Shown piece after piece: positions 23,301 through 34,000 of a stretch of DNA of 59,159 bases (its first letter is position 1; each line of letters opens with the position of its first letter). The notes beneath the pieces were generated by a model, which saw only the letters and a list, made by a program, of their open reading frames with translations, was not told the DNA's origin and did not search any database. A program made the translations under genes and the position numbers. The stretch covers positions 2,250 through 61,408 of the forward strand of contig QAXH01005899.1 of the NCBI GenBank assembly GCA_004335635.1, read 5' to 3'. Source of the stretch: Chloromonas sp. AAM2 (Eukaryota > Chlorophyta > Chlorophyceae > Chlamydomonadales > Chlamydomonadaceae).

Positions 23301-26300
23301 GGCTCAGCAGATGGCCAGAGATGGTACTACCATGTGGGCCTTTGCACAGCTCCATGCTAGCTGCCATCCCACACACCTGTGCCTGTATGTTGGGCATCTG
23401 CAGTGCCAGTTGCTCCAGCAGCAGCCCACTGGCCAAGTGACCCAGCACAGCCTCGCCCTGCATAAGACATTGCACAGGATGTTTTGCCACAACATGGCCT
23501 CAGACATGGAAGAACGGCCACAAAAGCATACGCACAAGTGCCTCACAAACCAGCAACAGAGAGAAGAATGTATGCGAACGTGTATAGTGCCACACGCATG
23601 GCGCCAAGGGAATGTATGCGCACGTGAAGCATGTGTGCCAAGCGATGCTATGGTGCTACTCGCGTCGCTTTTCATACTTTTACATCGCATCCAGGCACTA
23701 ATCAAGTGCACGTGTGTGGCCGAAAACTTGACTCACGTGTCTGTTGGCCTGCTGCGCGTCCTGCACCAGCAGTGCTAGTGCTGAGCCCACGTCGGGTGAG
23801 CCAGCACTTGAGGGGCTGCCCGACCGGCCGTTGCTGCTGGGCTTGACTGAAGCACATGGCTGCCCTGCACTGGCCAGGCTATCCAACAAAACGTAACCCT
23901 GCAGTGTGAATGATGCACCATCAGGACCACCAGATTTAAACATGGCCAACCACCTGGTGACCCACGTGTGGAGCACGCAGCAACGGCAGCAAGCACAACT
24001 GGCCGTGTGCATCACTGGCATTCCCCGCTGAAGGCACTTTCAGCACCTACGTCATACTGAGCGGCGTCACTATACAGCGCTTGCAGTAAGTGCATTCACA
24101 GCGTGCTTGCGCTGGCTCAGCAACTGCAGTCGCACTTTGCGGTCCTGGTGGTGACAGCACCGCACTCTCACCAGTCGCAACGGCATGACACGTCCTGTGA
24201 GCAGCTCGCGTGCACCCAGTGTGTATGTGGGTGCAGACGGGCTGCATGCGTGGGTGAGAACGCCTAGCGTGCGCCGACCCGCTGCATCAACACGCCGGGC
24301 GAGGTCAAGCACCTCCTGTGCACACCAACACACATACACGCACACATGTTCAGAGTCTGGCTGTGTCATGAGCTGACATGTGCCTGAGTCCAAAGTCACG
24401 CTGTGCCGTCGAGTGGAAGGGCGCACTAGGGAACACTGCACTGGTTGGTGCATCCAGGCAGCCTGTCGTCTGTGAACTTCTGATGTGACAGAGTTGCAGA
24501 GTCGCAGGCATCAACCCTGGCGGCCCTACCAAATCCGCAATTGTGCTCAACGATTTCGAGCAACAGAGACTCTCACAACATCACTCACATCAGCAGTCAG
24601 CTCACCTGGTGCGCCACATCAGTGCAGCAGCTGATCACGGCTATCAACACCGCGTTGGGCATACTGCAACAACACCAAAGGCACCGCACATGCTCGCATG
24701 GGGTTCACGTCCACAGCCATCCACCATATGCCCTACCGCCTGGGCAACAATCCACAAGCAAGTTTCCTTCTGCCCACCCCATGTAGTCAACTGGGGTTCT
24801 TGTGAGGTTCTCATCCACATACCATTTGCAGGCATTCTCCACAGTCTCTACCAGACCTCGGCATGAATGCACAAGCATAATCAGGTTCCGGTTGAGCTTC
24901 ACAATTATTCGCCATATGCCCTGCCACCTGGTCAACAATGCACAAGCAACTTGCCTTCCGCTCACCTCATGCAGTCGACTGTTCCACGTCCACCTCACCA
25001 AACCTTGAATAATGCGCAATCCAGCTTCAGGTTCACAGCCAATCACCATATGCCCTTACAGAGTTCTAGTTTTGTGCAAGTTTGGCTGTGGCAGTGGAAT
25101 CAATGCTCGCCGGATTTTCGCTGTATAAGATTTGTCCACTTGCGTGGACGTACGTCATGGTGTGCACTCTCTCCTTGTAAAGCTACCTTCTGCTTAGCTG
25201 CCTTCAAAAAAAAAGGAGTTTGCCGGTTCTGGGACAATCCCTGGGAATATCACCAGGAACCAGTGTTGGTGATGGTATGCTCATTGTCTGTGGCCTGCGT
25301 GCGGCGTGCTGGCTCAGACACCTCTTGCAAGCCGAGTGTCTCTCATGGCCCTGCCACGCTTGGTGCCACTCAATGTGCCATGGCCTGCCCCAGTGTTGGT
25401 GTTTGACCCACTTGTGTACCATAGAGAGGGTGGCATCAAGGACAAGCAACACATCTCGCCTGCTGTCACAGCCCATGCAATCCCAGATGTGGGCTACGCC
25501 ACGCCATGGCTGCACCAGCGCCAGCAAGAGGCTGAGTGTGCGTACATTGCAATGATTACCCGCCGGACACAGAAGCAGAACGACCAAGAAGAGAGAATTG
25601 CTGTGTGAAATTCGTGAGTCTCTTGACAAGCACACGAGTCCAGGGAGCACCGCACACATACGCATCATAATGATTCGTGATAACCCAGAACGCATACCAG
25701 AGCTGAGTAACTGAGTCACACACAGGAATTGTCCCAGAACTGGCAAACATCTTTTTTTGCAACCATTCCCCACGTATCCTATCATACCTTGGCAATGATG
25801 TGCAAGAATACCTTGGAAAGAATATGCAAAGTAGGGTTCACAGCCAGTCACCATACCTTACCATCTGTTACCACCAATGCACAAAGAACGTTTCCTTCTG
25901 CCCACCTCATGTAGTCGACTGTAGCTCGCCTCATCATGCGAGCCGCCTCCCGCTGCTCCGGAAGCAGCCCCGAGCCATACGCCTCGGCATAGGGCGTGAG
26001 TCCGGGCAGGTCAACCACCACAAGGTCCATGGGGGCGTTGTGCACCTCAACAAACACCTGCTAAGGCAACAGAGAACATGGTGAAGAGGCGACAGAGCTT
26101 ATCGGCTGGTCGCTGGTCAATATCTACAGGGCCAGCCGCTATTTTTGTTTGTACGGGTAATTGCAGACAAGCGGCAGCTTGTTTGAATGTTGCACATTTC
26201 TGAACTGAATGGTGGATATGCCCTCAGGCCATGGGCAAAACAGGCAACGTTGTGACTGGGTGGAAGAGCCTGCTTGAGGGCCAGCCACTGATGAATACCT

Positions 26301-28083
26301 AGACAGGCAAGAGTTGATGGGACGTAGCACGTCTCAGACAGCGTAAATGCAGTACCAGGTTCACAGGTTTCACAAGTGTGGTAATCGTCCGCTGTGATGC
26401 CAGACCCAGATTGCCATGGTGCTACTCAGGTACAGGGGTGTGATGGGTGATGAACAGCGGCCAACTTCGTCATTCTGGGTTCAATCGCTTACCGCATTAC
26501 ATGTCATGAGCAGCTCATTGGCATCAGCGTTGATGGGAAGGTAGTCCAGAAAGTCCGAGGTGGGTCGGCCTGCAGCCGTCAACTCCCCCTCAAGGATAAA
26601 CTTTGTCACATTACACTATGACATTGACATTCTGCCACACTCTGATTTTACCGGAGGAAAAGCAAATGTTACATTCAACTATGACAGTAAACTTGATGGC
26701 TTAACTATGGCTGCACATTGGGCAGCACACCCTTGGGCGCCAGGTCAGCATCAGCAGGTGCCTACTACTCACATGATCCTCAACAGAGACCAAGTCATTG
26801 GTGGAAACGCCAGCACAGCCTACCAGGATTGAGGAGCGTTGCCTGTGCCCTGAGCATTGCCGTTGTGAGCTCTGAGGTGTCCAGGATGGGCACGCCAAAG
26901 GGAGTCACAAGCGTCTGGGACAGCGGCTCGCCTGTGATTGCATCATGCGTCCGCCTGGATTGCAGCAGCAACAGAGTCACATGATCATTGAAGCTCTGCT
27001 ACGGAGTTAGCATGGTTGGCCAGCGAACTGTTGCACCCAATTCAAGCGTACGCAACTCAGACGTAAAGCTATGGACGTGCATGGAAGGTGTAGCTGAACT
27101 TGGCGAGCAAGCATGGTCTGGCTTACCCACTGGAATGTACATTATCCCTCTGCCACTCACTTCTAGGTCAGTGCACGCACCTGAGCCTGATCTGGTACCA
27201 TGCCGGGCTTTCCTGGCTGCCAGTGGGTCCGCCGTCATTAATCAGTTGTATCATGAGTGGGCAGCGCATGCCAGGCTGCCCATCACCCCTGCCCAGGGGA
27301 ACGTCCACACCACACAGACGGGTCACTATCTGAGACTTGCCACACCCTCGGTCGCCACCAATCACTGCAAACAGGGACGGACATTGCACATGGAACCAAT
27401 GTTCAGGAAATGCAGGTGACAAGGCTTTAAAGGCATGCTCGTATGACTGGGCTCACCAGGCATGACACCATCGAGCCTGTGAACTCGGTAGCATGGTGAT
27501 CAAGCTCAGCATGTGCATGTGCTTGTGTGGGCCAAAGCCCCCAACATGGCTGTGACAGTCAGTGTCTCATACGCACCAATTGTGGGCCTGTCCAGGTGGG
27601 CATGCAAGCCGAGACCTTCCAATGCCTGGCAGTCTTGGAACACAGCTGCTGTCCTCGTTGCATACTCTTGCAGCAGCAGCGACTGGGCCTTGGCTGCTTG
27701 AGGGTTGACCGGTACTGTTGCTGACGCTGGCCCTGCGCTGAAGGAGGATTCAGTTGCCAAGTGGCTCAAATCCTTCCTTGCTTGACTCACGGCTACTTGC
27801 TGATGCGCAGCCTTCAAGCCGTTTGAACTCTTGACAGGTTGGGACAGTCTCCTGCGAAAACTCAAACCAAACAAATCGCATGCTCAACATTCATAGAGCA
27901 GCGACCATATCAGTCAATGTGCGCTCATGGCCTTGTCAAAGCAGCACACCGTGGGTGAGGTCGCAAAGCCGGAGAACCTCGCAGACTTGTTCCCACCAAT
28001 GCTGGGCGTAGCAGCTTTTCTGACATTGATGAAGCATTCACGCAGCTGTCACGCTGATGCCGCAATCGCTGCTGTGGCAGCAT
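17311..28083 (-). CDS. Mx-like dynamin family protein with degenerate GTPase motifs, 18 exons, 973 residues
   Basis: Exons on the minus strand: 27950-28083, 27577-27851, 27181-27364, 26824-26954, 26493-26569, 25906-26057, 24606-24663, 24172-24315, 23737-23898, 23377-23457, 22858-23060, 22134-22384, 21722-21929, 19105-19233, 18756-18834, 18415-18552, 17900-18024, 17311-17701. All are GT-AG, total 2922 nt, ending in frame on TGA. The least certain junctions are the donor at 22132-22133 and the acceptor at 19234. An N-terminal Arg-rich extension precedes the G domain. G1 is GGDRGCGKS (139-147). The G2 region reads PGMRCPL, with Met169 where dynamins have Thr. G3 is DLPGL (283-287). LIAVISCCTDVAHQEVLDLA and RRVDAAGRRTLGVLTHAC follow; G4 TKxD is replaced by THAC (358-361). 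Stalk segments lie in exons 10-16. A GED-like segment spans about 803-844 (FFKVSSRRFRDTVPLCVRHH) with a last helix near 940-965. Dynamins remodel membranes by GTP-driven assembly; this one may bind or hydrolyse GTP poorly. No transmembrane or PH domain seen. Confidence 0.9.
18124..18184 (+). repeat. Three AGGAGTCACGTG-type repeats in a dynamin intron
   Basis: AGGAGTCATGTGG, AGGAGTCACGTGG and AGGAGTCACGTGC occur within 60 bases, spaced about 21-30 bp apart. Two contain the CACGTG palindrome (the core of plant and algal G-box sites). They lie in the intron between exons 17900-18024 and 18415-18552. A regulatory role is only a possibility. Confidence 0.6.
21291..21412. other. Assembly gap (122 N)
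   Basis: A run of N. The gap lies inside the LINE insertion that splits the palindrome's right arm, so repeats probably caused the assembly failure. Its true length is unknown. Confidence 1.
21413..21485 (+). mobile_element. 3' end of a LINE copy with target-site duplication
   Basis: GTACCGTGGGTTGAACCATG followed by AGAAGCTATGTAATGATGAT matches the 3' terminus of the LINE copies at 9.1-9.5 kb and 30.9 kb, tail included. ACATGCCCCTGC occurs at 21220-21231 and again at 21486-21497, as expected of a 12-bp target-site duplication. The interval 21232-21290, before the gap, should be the 5' part of this insertion, but I could not match it to the other copies. Confidence 0.85.
24718..24795 (-). repeat. 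Duplicate of the exon 6/intron 6 junction of the dynamin gene (copy A)
   Basis: The minus strand reads AGTTGACTACATGGGGTGGG, CAGAAGGAAAC, then CTTGTGGATTGTTG. This parallels the true exon end and intron start at 25925-25850 (GTCGACTACATGAG|GTGGGC). It lies within intron 6 and is not needed to keep the frame. Confidence 0.8.
24905..24985 (-). repeat. Duplicate of the exon 6/intron 6 junction of the dynamin gene (copy B)
   Basis: The minus strand reads CAGTCGACTGCATGAGGTGA, GCGGAAGGCAAG, then TTGCTTGTGCATTGTTGACC. Homologous to copy A and to the true junction. Its donor (ATGAG|GTGAGC) is closer to consensus than the one used in the model (ATGAG|GTGGGC). Confidence 0.8.
25205..25762. mobile_element. 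MITE-like element with inverted terminal motifs in dynamin intron 6
   Basis: The left end on the plus strand is an A-run then GGAGTTTGCCGGTTCTGGGA, CAATCCCTGGG. The right end read on the minus strand is GCAAAAAAAGATG then TTTGCCAGTTCTGGGACAAT, TCCTGTG. The arrangement is the same as at 12631-13092: A-tracts outward and GGGACA inward. The interior has no recognisable coding sequence and is unlike that of the 12.6-kb element by eye. Class inferred from structure only. Confidence 0.6.
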
Positions 28084-29950
28084 GGCGTGCGAAAGGAAAC
28101 TAATGCGGCAAGCGTAACTGGTGTGGTAGCCGAAGAGTCTAAGTATGCATCAGGCATCCCAAGCAGACTGAATTTGGGCTGCACGATTGTTTCTCTGGCG
28201 TAACGGAAGCCCTAACCGACAGGGGGTCACGAAAGAACAGCCAGATTTGACTGAGAGAAGTGTAACCCCCACTGTAATTAGAGAGTTGTTGTATGGATCT
28301 GTCTTCAGGATCCATGCGAGAACCAACCCAATGCACCCGGAACGCAGGCGCCATGCAGAGGCCGATCAGCCCAATGCAGTGCACGATCCAGAGCTGGCGA
28401 GCAAGCTGAATGCAGTGGTCATCAGTCACGCCCTGGTCATGGAGTGTGTTCACAAGGCAGTCGATCAAGAAGTCCAGCGTCCAACAGAGAGACAGTCAGT
28501 GCACAGAGAAGACAGGCCTGCAGGCGGCGAGGCCTCGTGCTGCAGATGCACCATCATGTAGGAGGGAAGGGGCTCACCCATGATACCATGAAAACTGCGG
28601 AATGTATAGGCCCATAGGCCGCACATTGGCTGCCTGAAACTATGTGGTGACCAATCAAATGATTTGGTGTTGTGGGCGATGGCTACCGCCAGTGCCAGTG
28701 CCAGCTTTGGTGCAGCTTGCAGTCAAATGCTGATGCAGCATCAGTGGTTGACTGATTCTCCCATGTCGCAACATTTGACACTTTCCTAATCCCATTTGAC
28801 CCTCCACCCAAACCCATGTTTCTGCTCTATGATTACGAGAGGCCAACTGGTGGTCACGTGGCGATTGGCACCACCAACAACCAATTGTTGGAACCTTCAG
28901 AATTTAGATCATTATGGCCCGTCTCACATGCCCTGGTGTGGCAGTTGGTTCTGTAACTAGTAGTTACCAGTTACCGGACCGCGCCTCACTTGACTGGAAC
29001 CTACTCTAACTCTGTTGCATGTGTCTACTTGACGTCAGAGTGCATTCCCTGTCTGTGTATACAGCCTACTGCTTGGCCCCACAAGGTGTGCTTCAACCTT
29101 GACTGGGCACGGTGCTGATTACAGATCAAAATGTATCTAGCTGGAAATATGAGCGTCTGAATTTGTACTTATTATCCCTTCTTTCTCTCACAGATGGACA
29201 TTATTCATTCATTCAAATTTCTTTGCATGAATGATTCTTATGTGGACTTGATTAATAGTTGACTGAGGCCCTGTAACGTGGGCTTCATGTCACTTGCAGG
29301 ATACCTTTAGCTGCCTGCAAAGTCACCATTCATGCACTTACTTGGCTTGGGCTTAGTTGATTGCATAAAACCTTGAGCAAGTGGAAAGATGCACCAACAA
29401 AGGATGGATGAGTCCAGGTTGTGTGGGTTGCCAGACGTCGCTAAGGTAATTTTTGCCATGTGGCCTTGGACGGTGAGCGCGCAGTCTGCACAATTGCCGG
29501 TAATGATCGCAGGCAAGAGGGTTGTCTACCAAAGTTTGCAGGCATGAACTCTCTGGACAAACTACAGCTACAGATAGGATCAGTTACAGATAGGATCGAT
29601 CCTGCATGGCATCTGCCTGGATGATTGCACATCATCAGGACGTTGCTACCGCTCCATGGCTCCATGGCCAGCGAATCAGGTACTGGGGCCGACCAGTCGC
29701 TACTCGCTAGTGAAGACGAACTCTGCAGACCTGTGCCGTGCGCCACTTGACAGATTGGTTCCGGCGGCATACTTCAATGTGTTCAGAACTTGAAGTGAAT
29801 GTATCAAGATTGCACACATGGATACTGCAGCACACACTCCGTCTGAAGTATGAAGATGATGGACAAGGTCTTGCTCAAATTACCAGCAAGAGAGAAGTGA
29901 AATTAACACTGTGCGGTAGTATGTTCTGCCTAATATGCAACATGTTATGA
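28084..29950. other. Intergenic stretch upstream of the dynamin gene
   Basis: It should hold the promoter of the dynamin gene (ATG at 28083). A minus-strand open stretch at 28468-28139 reads somewhat protein-like (VNTLHDQGVTDDHCIQLARQ, then LWIVHCIGLIGL) but has no recognised domain or splice partner. The rest is AT-richer than the genes and shows no feature I can support. Confidence 0.5.
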
Positions 29951-29959
29951 CAACATATG

Positions 29960-30944
29960 ATTGTATACATGAACCCCAACCACCAATCCTGTTCAATGTG
30001 TTCATGGATTTCCTAGCACGCATTGTTATGCACAAATGCCAGAGAAATGGGTAAAAGGGTACAGAATGGCATGCCGCATTGACGGACAACTAGTCTCAGC
30101 ACCTTCTGGGCACGACGCAGACATGACCATTCTCATGTTGATCTATACCGATGACCTTGTGCTTATGGCCGACAATGCTGCAGGGCCGGAAATAGCACTC
30201 CGGATTTTGGAGCAGACAGCAGAGGAGTGGGGCATGCAACTCAACTACACCAAGACACAAGCCGTGGTGTTGGGAAATAGTGGCCAGGAACACACACATG
30301 CCATTTAATTGCAGACAAGCAAATATAGCATGCCAGCGAGTTTCGCTATCTGGGCAGCATTCATCAAGGTTCAGTGCAACAGGACACAGATCTCAGCACA
30401 CACATACGGCAGGCAGGTGTCGCCTTTCATGACCTTCAACGCAAGGTGTTCAGTGATAGGGGTGTCAGCTTGACCAGCAAGAGGCGCATTTACATGGCTT
30501 GTTGTGCCTATCTTGATTTATGGCGCTGCTGAGTCATGGGCACCAGTTAGAGCTCAGCAGCACCAGTTGGATGTGTACAACAACACCTGCCTGCGATGCA
30601 TTCTGCATGAACGCCTAAGCCCAGAGGTGATCAGCAATGCTGACCTCTACGCCACAACTCATCAACCTGCCATTAGTGCCCTGCTCAGAACACACGGCTA
30701 GGCCACATGTGACGCATGCATGACACTTCCGGCATCAAACGTTTGTTTTTTGCCACTGTTACAGCCCCAGAGGGCCAGGAGGCTGTAGCAAGGAGAGTCA
30801 GGGGTGCCCACTCTCAACTTGGAACTGTGTTGCTGGTGATGACATTCGTACTTTGCACCGTGCTACCAGTGAGCTTTTTTGGCTCAACGATTGGACAGAT
30901 ATTGTGTCTAGCTGCAGTACAGTGGGTTAAACCATGAAAAGCAA

Positions 30945-31004
<60 letters not shown>

Positions 31005-31005
31005 A
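29960..31005 (+). mobile_element. Decayed LINE (non-LTR retrotransposon) with (GAT)n tail
   Basis: From about 29975 it encodes LFNVFMDFLARIV, then after a frame disruption near 30050 the reverse transcriptase core LIYTDDLVLMADNAAG (YxDD box). This is followed by NYTKTQAVVLG, FRYLGSIHQG, RRIYMA, PILIYGAAESWAPVRAQQHQ and NTCLRCILHERLS, the usual order downstream of RT. Several frameshifts and a stop make it inactive. The 3' UTR (30690-30945) is shared with the copy at 9.1-9.5 kb. It ends in about 58 bases of GAT repeats (30947-31004). The 5' boundary is unclear; no endonuclease is recognisable upstream. The tail ends 58 bases from the stop codon of the convergent CCDC151-like gene. Confidence 0.9.
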
Positions 31006-31062
31006 AGCTTGGATAAGTCTACATTTGAGCCAGACTATCAAAACATACGCATGCCAACTAAG

Positions 31063-34000
31063 TCACGCACTGCCATCCTCAGACCCTCTTGCCGCACTAA
31101 AAGACAGCTCTGGGTTCTTCATCATGTTGGCCAGCAGCTCAGCTGCCTTGGGTAGCGTGTGAATGAAGGCCAGACTGGCCATCAGTCGCTGCTGACACTG
31201 GGCCAAGACATCGCCTAGGGTTTCATCAGACAAAGGCACAGGAAGGTGGCCAGGCGGCAGTGGAAGGGGAGCAAGCATGGTGGCCAGGTGTTCTACGCCC
31301 GCCCGCACGTCCACATACGCCTTCATGACCTGCACATGGATACAGAACAGGCAACAGGGTAAGTTCAGCTTCCAGGTTGTGGCATGCAACTTGTGCTCAG
31401 CAAGTTCAGGTGCATTATAGTCTTAAATGCAAATAGCCCCCCTGAAAAAGCCGTATTTTTAGTGAGGGGGGTGGTTGTGGAAGGTGACATATTACAATTT
31501 CGGTTTTATGTTGACTGTGGCACACACTTTGCAGTTATCTAGTCCTACAGATTGTTCTCAGAGTCTTTTCACGAAACGAAATCGATGTATATGAGGCGGT
31601 TACAAGCTTGCTGTTGGAAAGCAGGTCAACTTGTTAAGACTTGGCGTAACTGGAGTCCCCCTGTGTGATTGAGGCGGCACCAAGCGTATACTGGGCAACA
31701 CGCTAGCACACATGGTTGCACTGCACACATGCTGAACTGAGGGCTGCAGTACCTCACCCAGCACATGCACAGTACACCCATTGCGAACCATCAGTGCTGC
31801 AGCTTCCTACGATACACATGCACATTGCTATCACCGCCTTTCACGCCACTGCCTCAGCCTCACAAACATGATATGGTAGCTGCTGCCTGCATGGAATGGT
31901 GGGTGCTGCCCGCATGGAACTGTGACTGCTGTCCATATGGGATTGCGACTGCTGCATACATGGACTGGTGACTGCTGCAGGCATGGAAACGGTGACTGCT
32001 GCAGGCATGGACTGGTGACTGCTGCAGGCATGGAACGGTGACTGCTGCAGGCATGAAATGTTGACTGCTGCCTGCATGGACTGGTGACTGCTGCCTGAAT
32101 GGAATAGTGACTGTTGCATGCATGGACTGGAGACTGCTGCCTTCATGGATTGGTGCACATACAGACGTTCTGCTTATGACACGAGCGACCATATGCTGCT
32201 CCAACCAACTTTGGCCGCTGCAAAAAAAAAGTCAGTCCACCACCCAGGGCCACCAATTGCATCATTCCTGACAACGCCACATGGTGCTAACGAACTCACC
32301 AGATCATGCGCTCGTTTGGCGGCCTCTGCCGCTGCGTTGGCCTCTGCTAGGCGTGCCTGTGCAGAGTCCAGGACCGCCTGTGTGCTGTGCGCCCGCCCAC
32401 CCGACTCCAACTCCGCTATCAAACCCTTGGCGTCCCCCATGTGACTGGTACACTCGCTGACCTGAAACATCAGGGATGTGCAGGCTGCTTTGCAGAATCT
32501 GGCTGTCATGAGCACTGAGGAGTTTGCCGTGGCAGGGCTCGTGCATGGATTGGTTTGCACGTTAATGCCGATTCACAATGCCAACAGTCACTTGTGCGAA
32601 TTGCCGGCAGCAGGGTGTACTGCCTGCAGAAGCTGAACACTCTTGTACAGGTATTAGAACTGAAGAAGCTCCCTTTTTGGCTGGATTGTTTAGGGGTAGG
32701 GTGGGGATAGGACCGTTTGCATTGAACGGAGTCTGATTGGCTTCAAAAATTGTTTCTTGTACACCCGTCTGCACTCATCACATAGATGTGAACAAACAGG
32801 GCTGGTATGACAATCTGGATGCAATCCAGTACAGGCCCAGTTCCTTGCCGCACCTTGTGCACCGCTGCTTGTTTCAAATCCGTGAGGCTGGCCAGCGTCT
32901 CCTGCTGTGCCAGCATGTGTGCACACAGCGTGTCTAACTTGCAGCTAGGCACTGCTGCGAGCAGAGCTGCCACTGCCTCCTGAGGTGTTGAGAGAAGCGT
33001 CACCTCTTGACTGGACTCTGCCTTCGCGCCTAACCCAGCTCGTGTCCATTCCGACCCTGTGCTTGTCTCTGCAGCTCCGGCCAAGCCGGCCGCGGCCAGG
33101 CTTGCTCCCGTCACCTTCCCGCCTGCAGCCATCCCTGCTGCGGCCGCGCCCTGCAGCTGTCTTGCCAGGAGGGCGGCGTTGGCTTCAGCTAGTGTGCGCA
33201 CGGCTGCCCGTTGTGGCTGTAGGCGCGCTGCTCGCTCGGCCCGTTCAACGGCTAGACGCTCCTCAAAGTTGGCCAGCTCCTGCACATATGCCAAGTATGC
33301 AACAGGCACTCAAATGCATGCACAATGGTGTACTGACAGCATGCACCAAACCGCTCCTTGCCTTTTTCTTCCTTCGTACTCTGCTTCAACTGCATAGACA
33401 TGGCGTTGCACGTCACTAAAGCTCACGCAGTTCTCAGCTCCTGGCTTTATCACTCTGCAGGCACATGGACCTATGCTATGTACACCCAGCGTGCCTTTGT
33501 TCTCCCTCTCACATGTTTGGCAGCCTCCTTGTGTCTCTGTGCTTCTCTCTGCTCCAGCAGGGCTTGCTGATGCTCGGTTGCCTTGGCCTTGAGAGCGGCC
33601 TCCAGTGCCTTCACACTTGGGTCAAAAGCCAATTGATCCTGACGCAATTGATGCAGCACCTGAACACAACCAGTGCCACTCAAGTCTCATTCGGCATAGT
33701 CTGACCTGCTCCCTTGCCCCAGTTCCAGAAGGCATGACCTGTCGCGATGTTGGCAACATCAATCGCCTCGCACTCAAACCCATTATTCTGCTCAGCAACT
33801 CTAGGAACCAACTGGGGACAACTAGGGTCATGAAGCCGAAGCGTACCTTTTCGTACGTGTGCCGTATGCTTTGTGCCTCGTTTGCTTTGAGCACTGCCTT
33901 GTCCAGACGGTTCTCCAGCTGCCGCATCTCCCTCGCCTCCTTGCTGCACATGCCCGCACCCACTGGCGCGCCAGGGCCCACCACGCCCGTGCCCCGGCTG

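Noticed and set aside
24705..25049. Minus-strand frame with NRNLIMLVHSCRGLVETVEN considered as a dynamin exon
   Set aside because: The dynamin frame closes exactly without it by using 24606-24663 (NAVLIAVISCCTDVAHQ), which fits the family better. This stretch lies in intron 6 among duplicated junction copies.
31860..32204. Tandem repeats that superficially resemble a CRISPR array
   Set aside because: The units are contiguous 23-bp minisatellite copies without spacers, inside an intron of a eukaryotic gene.
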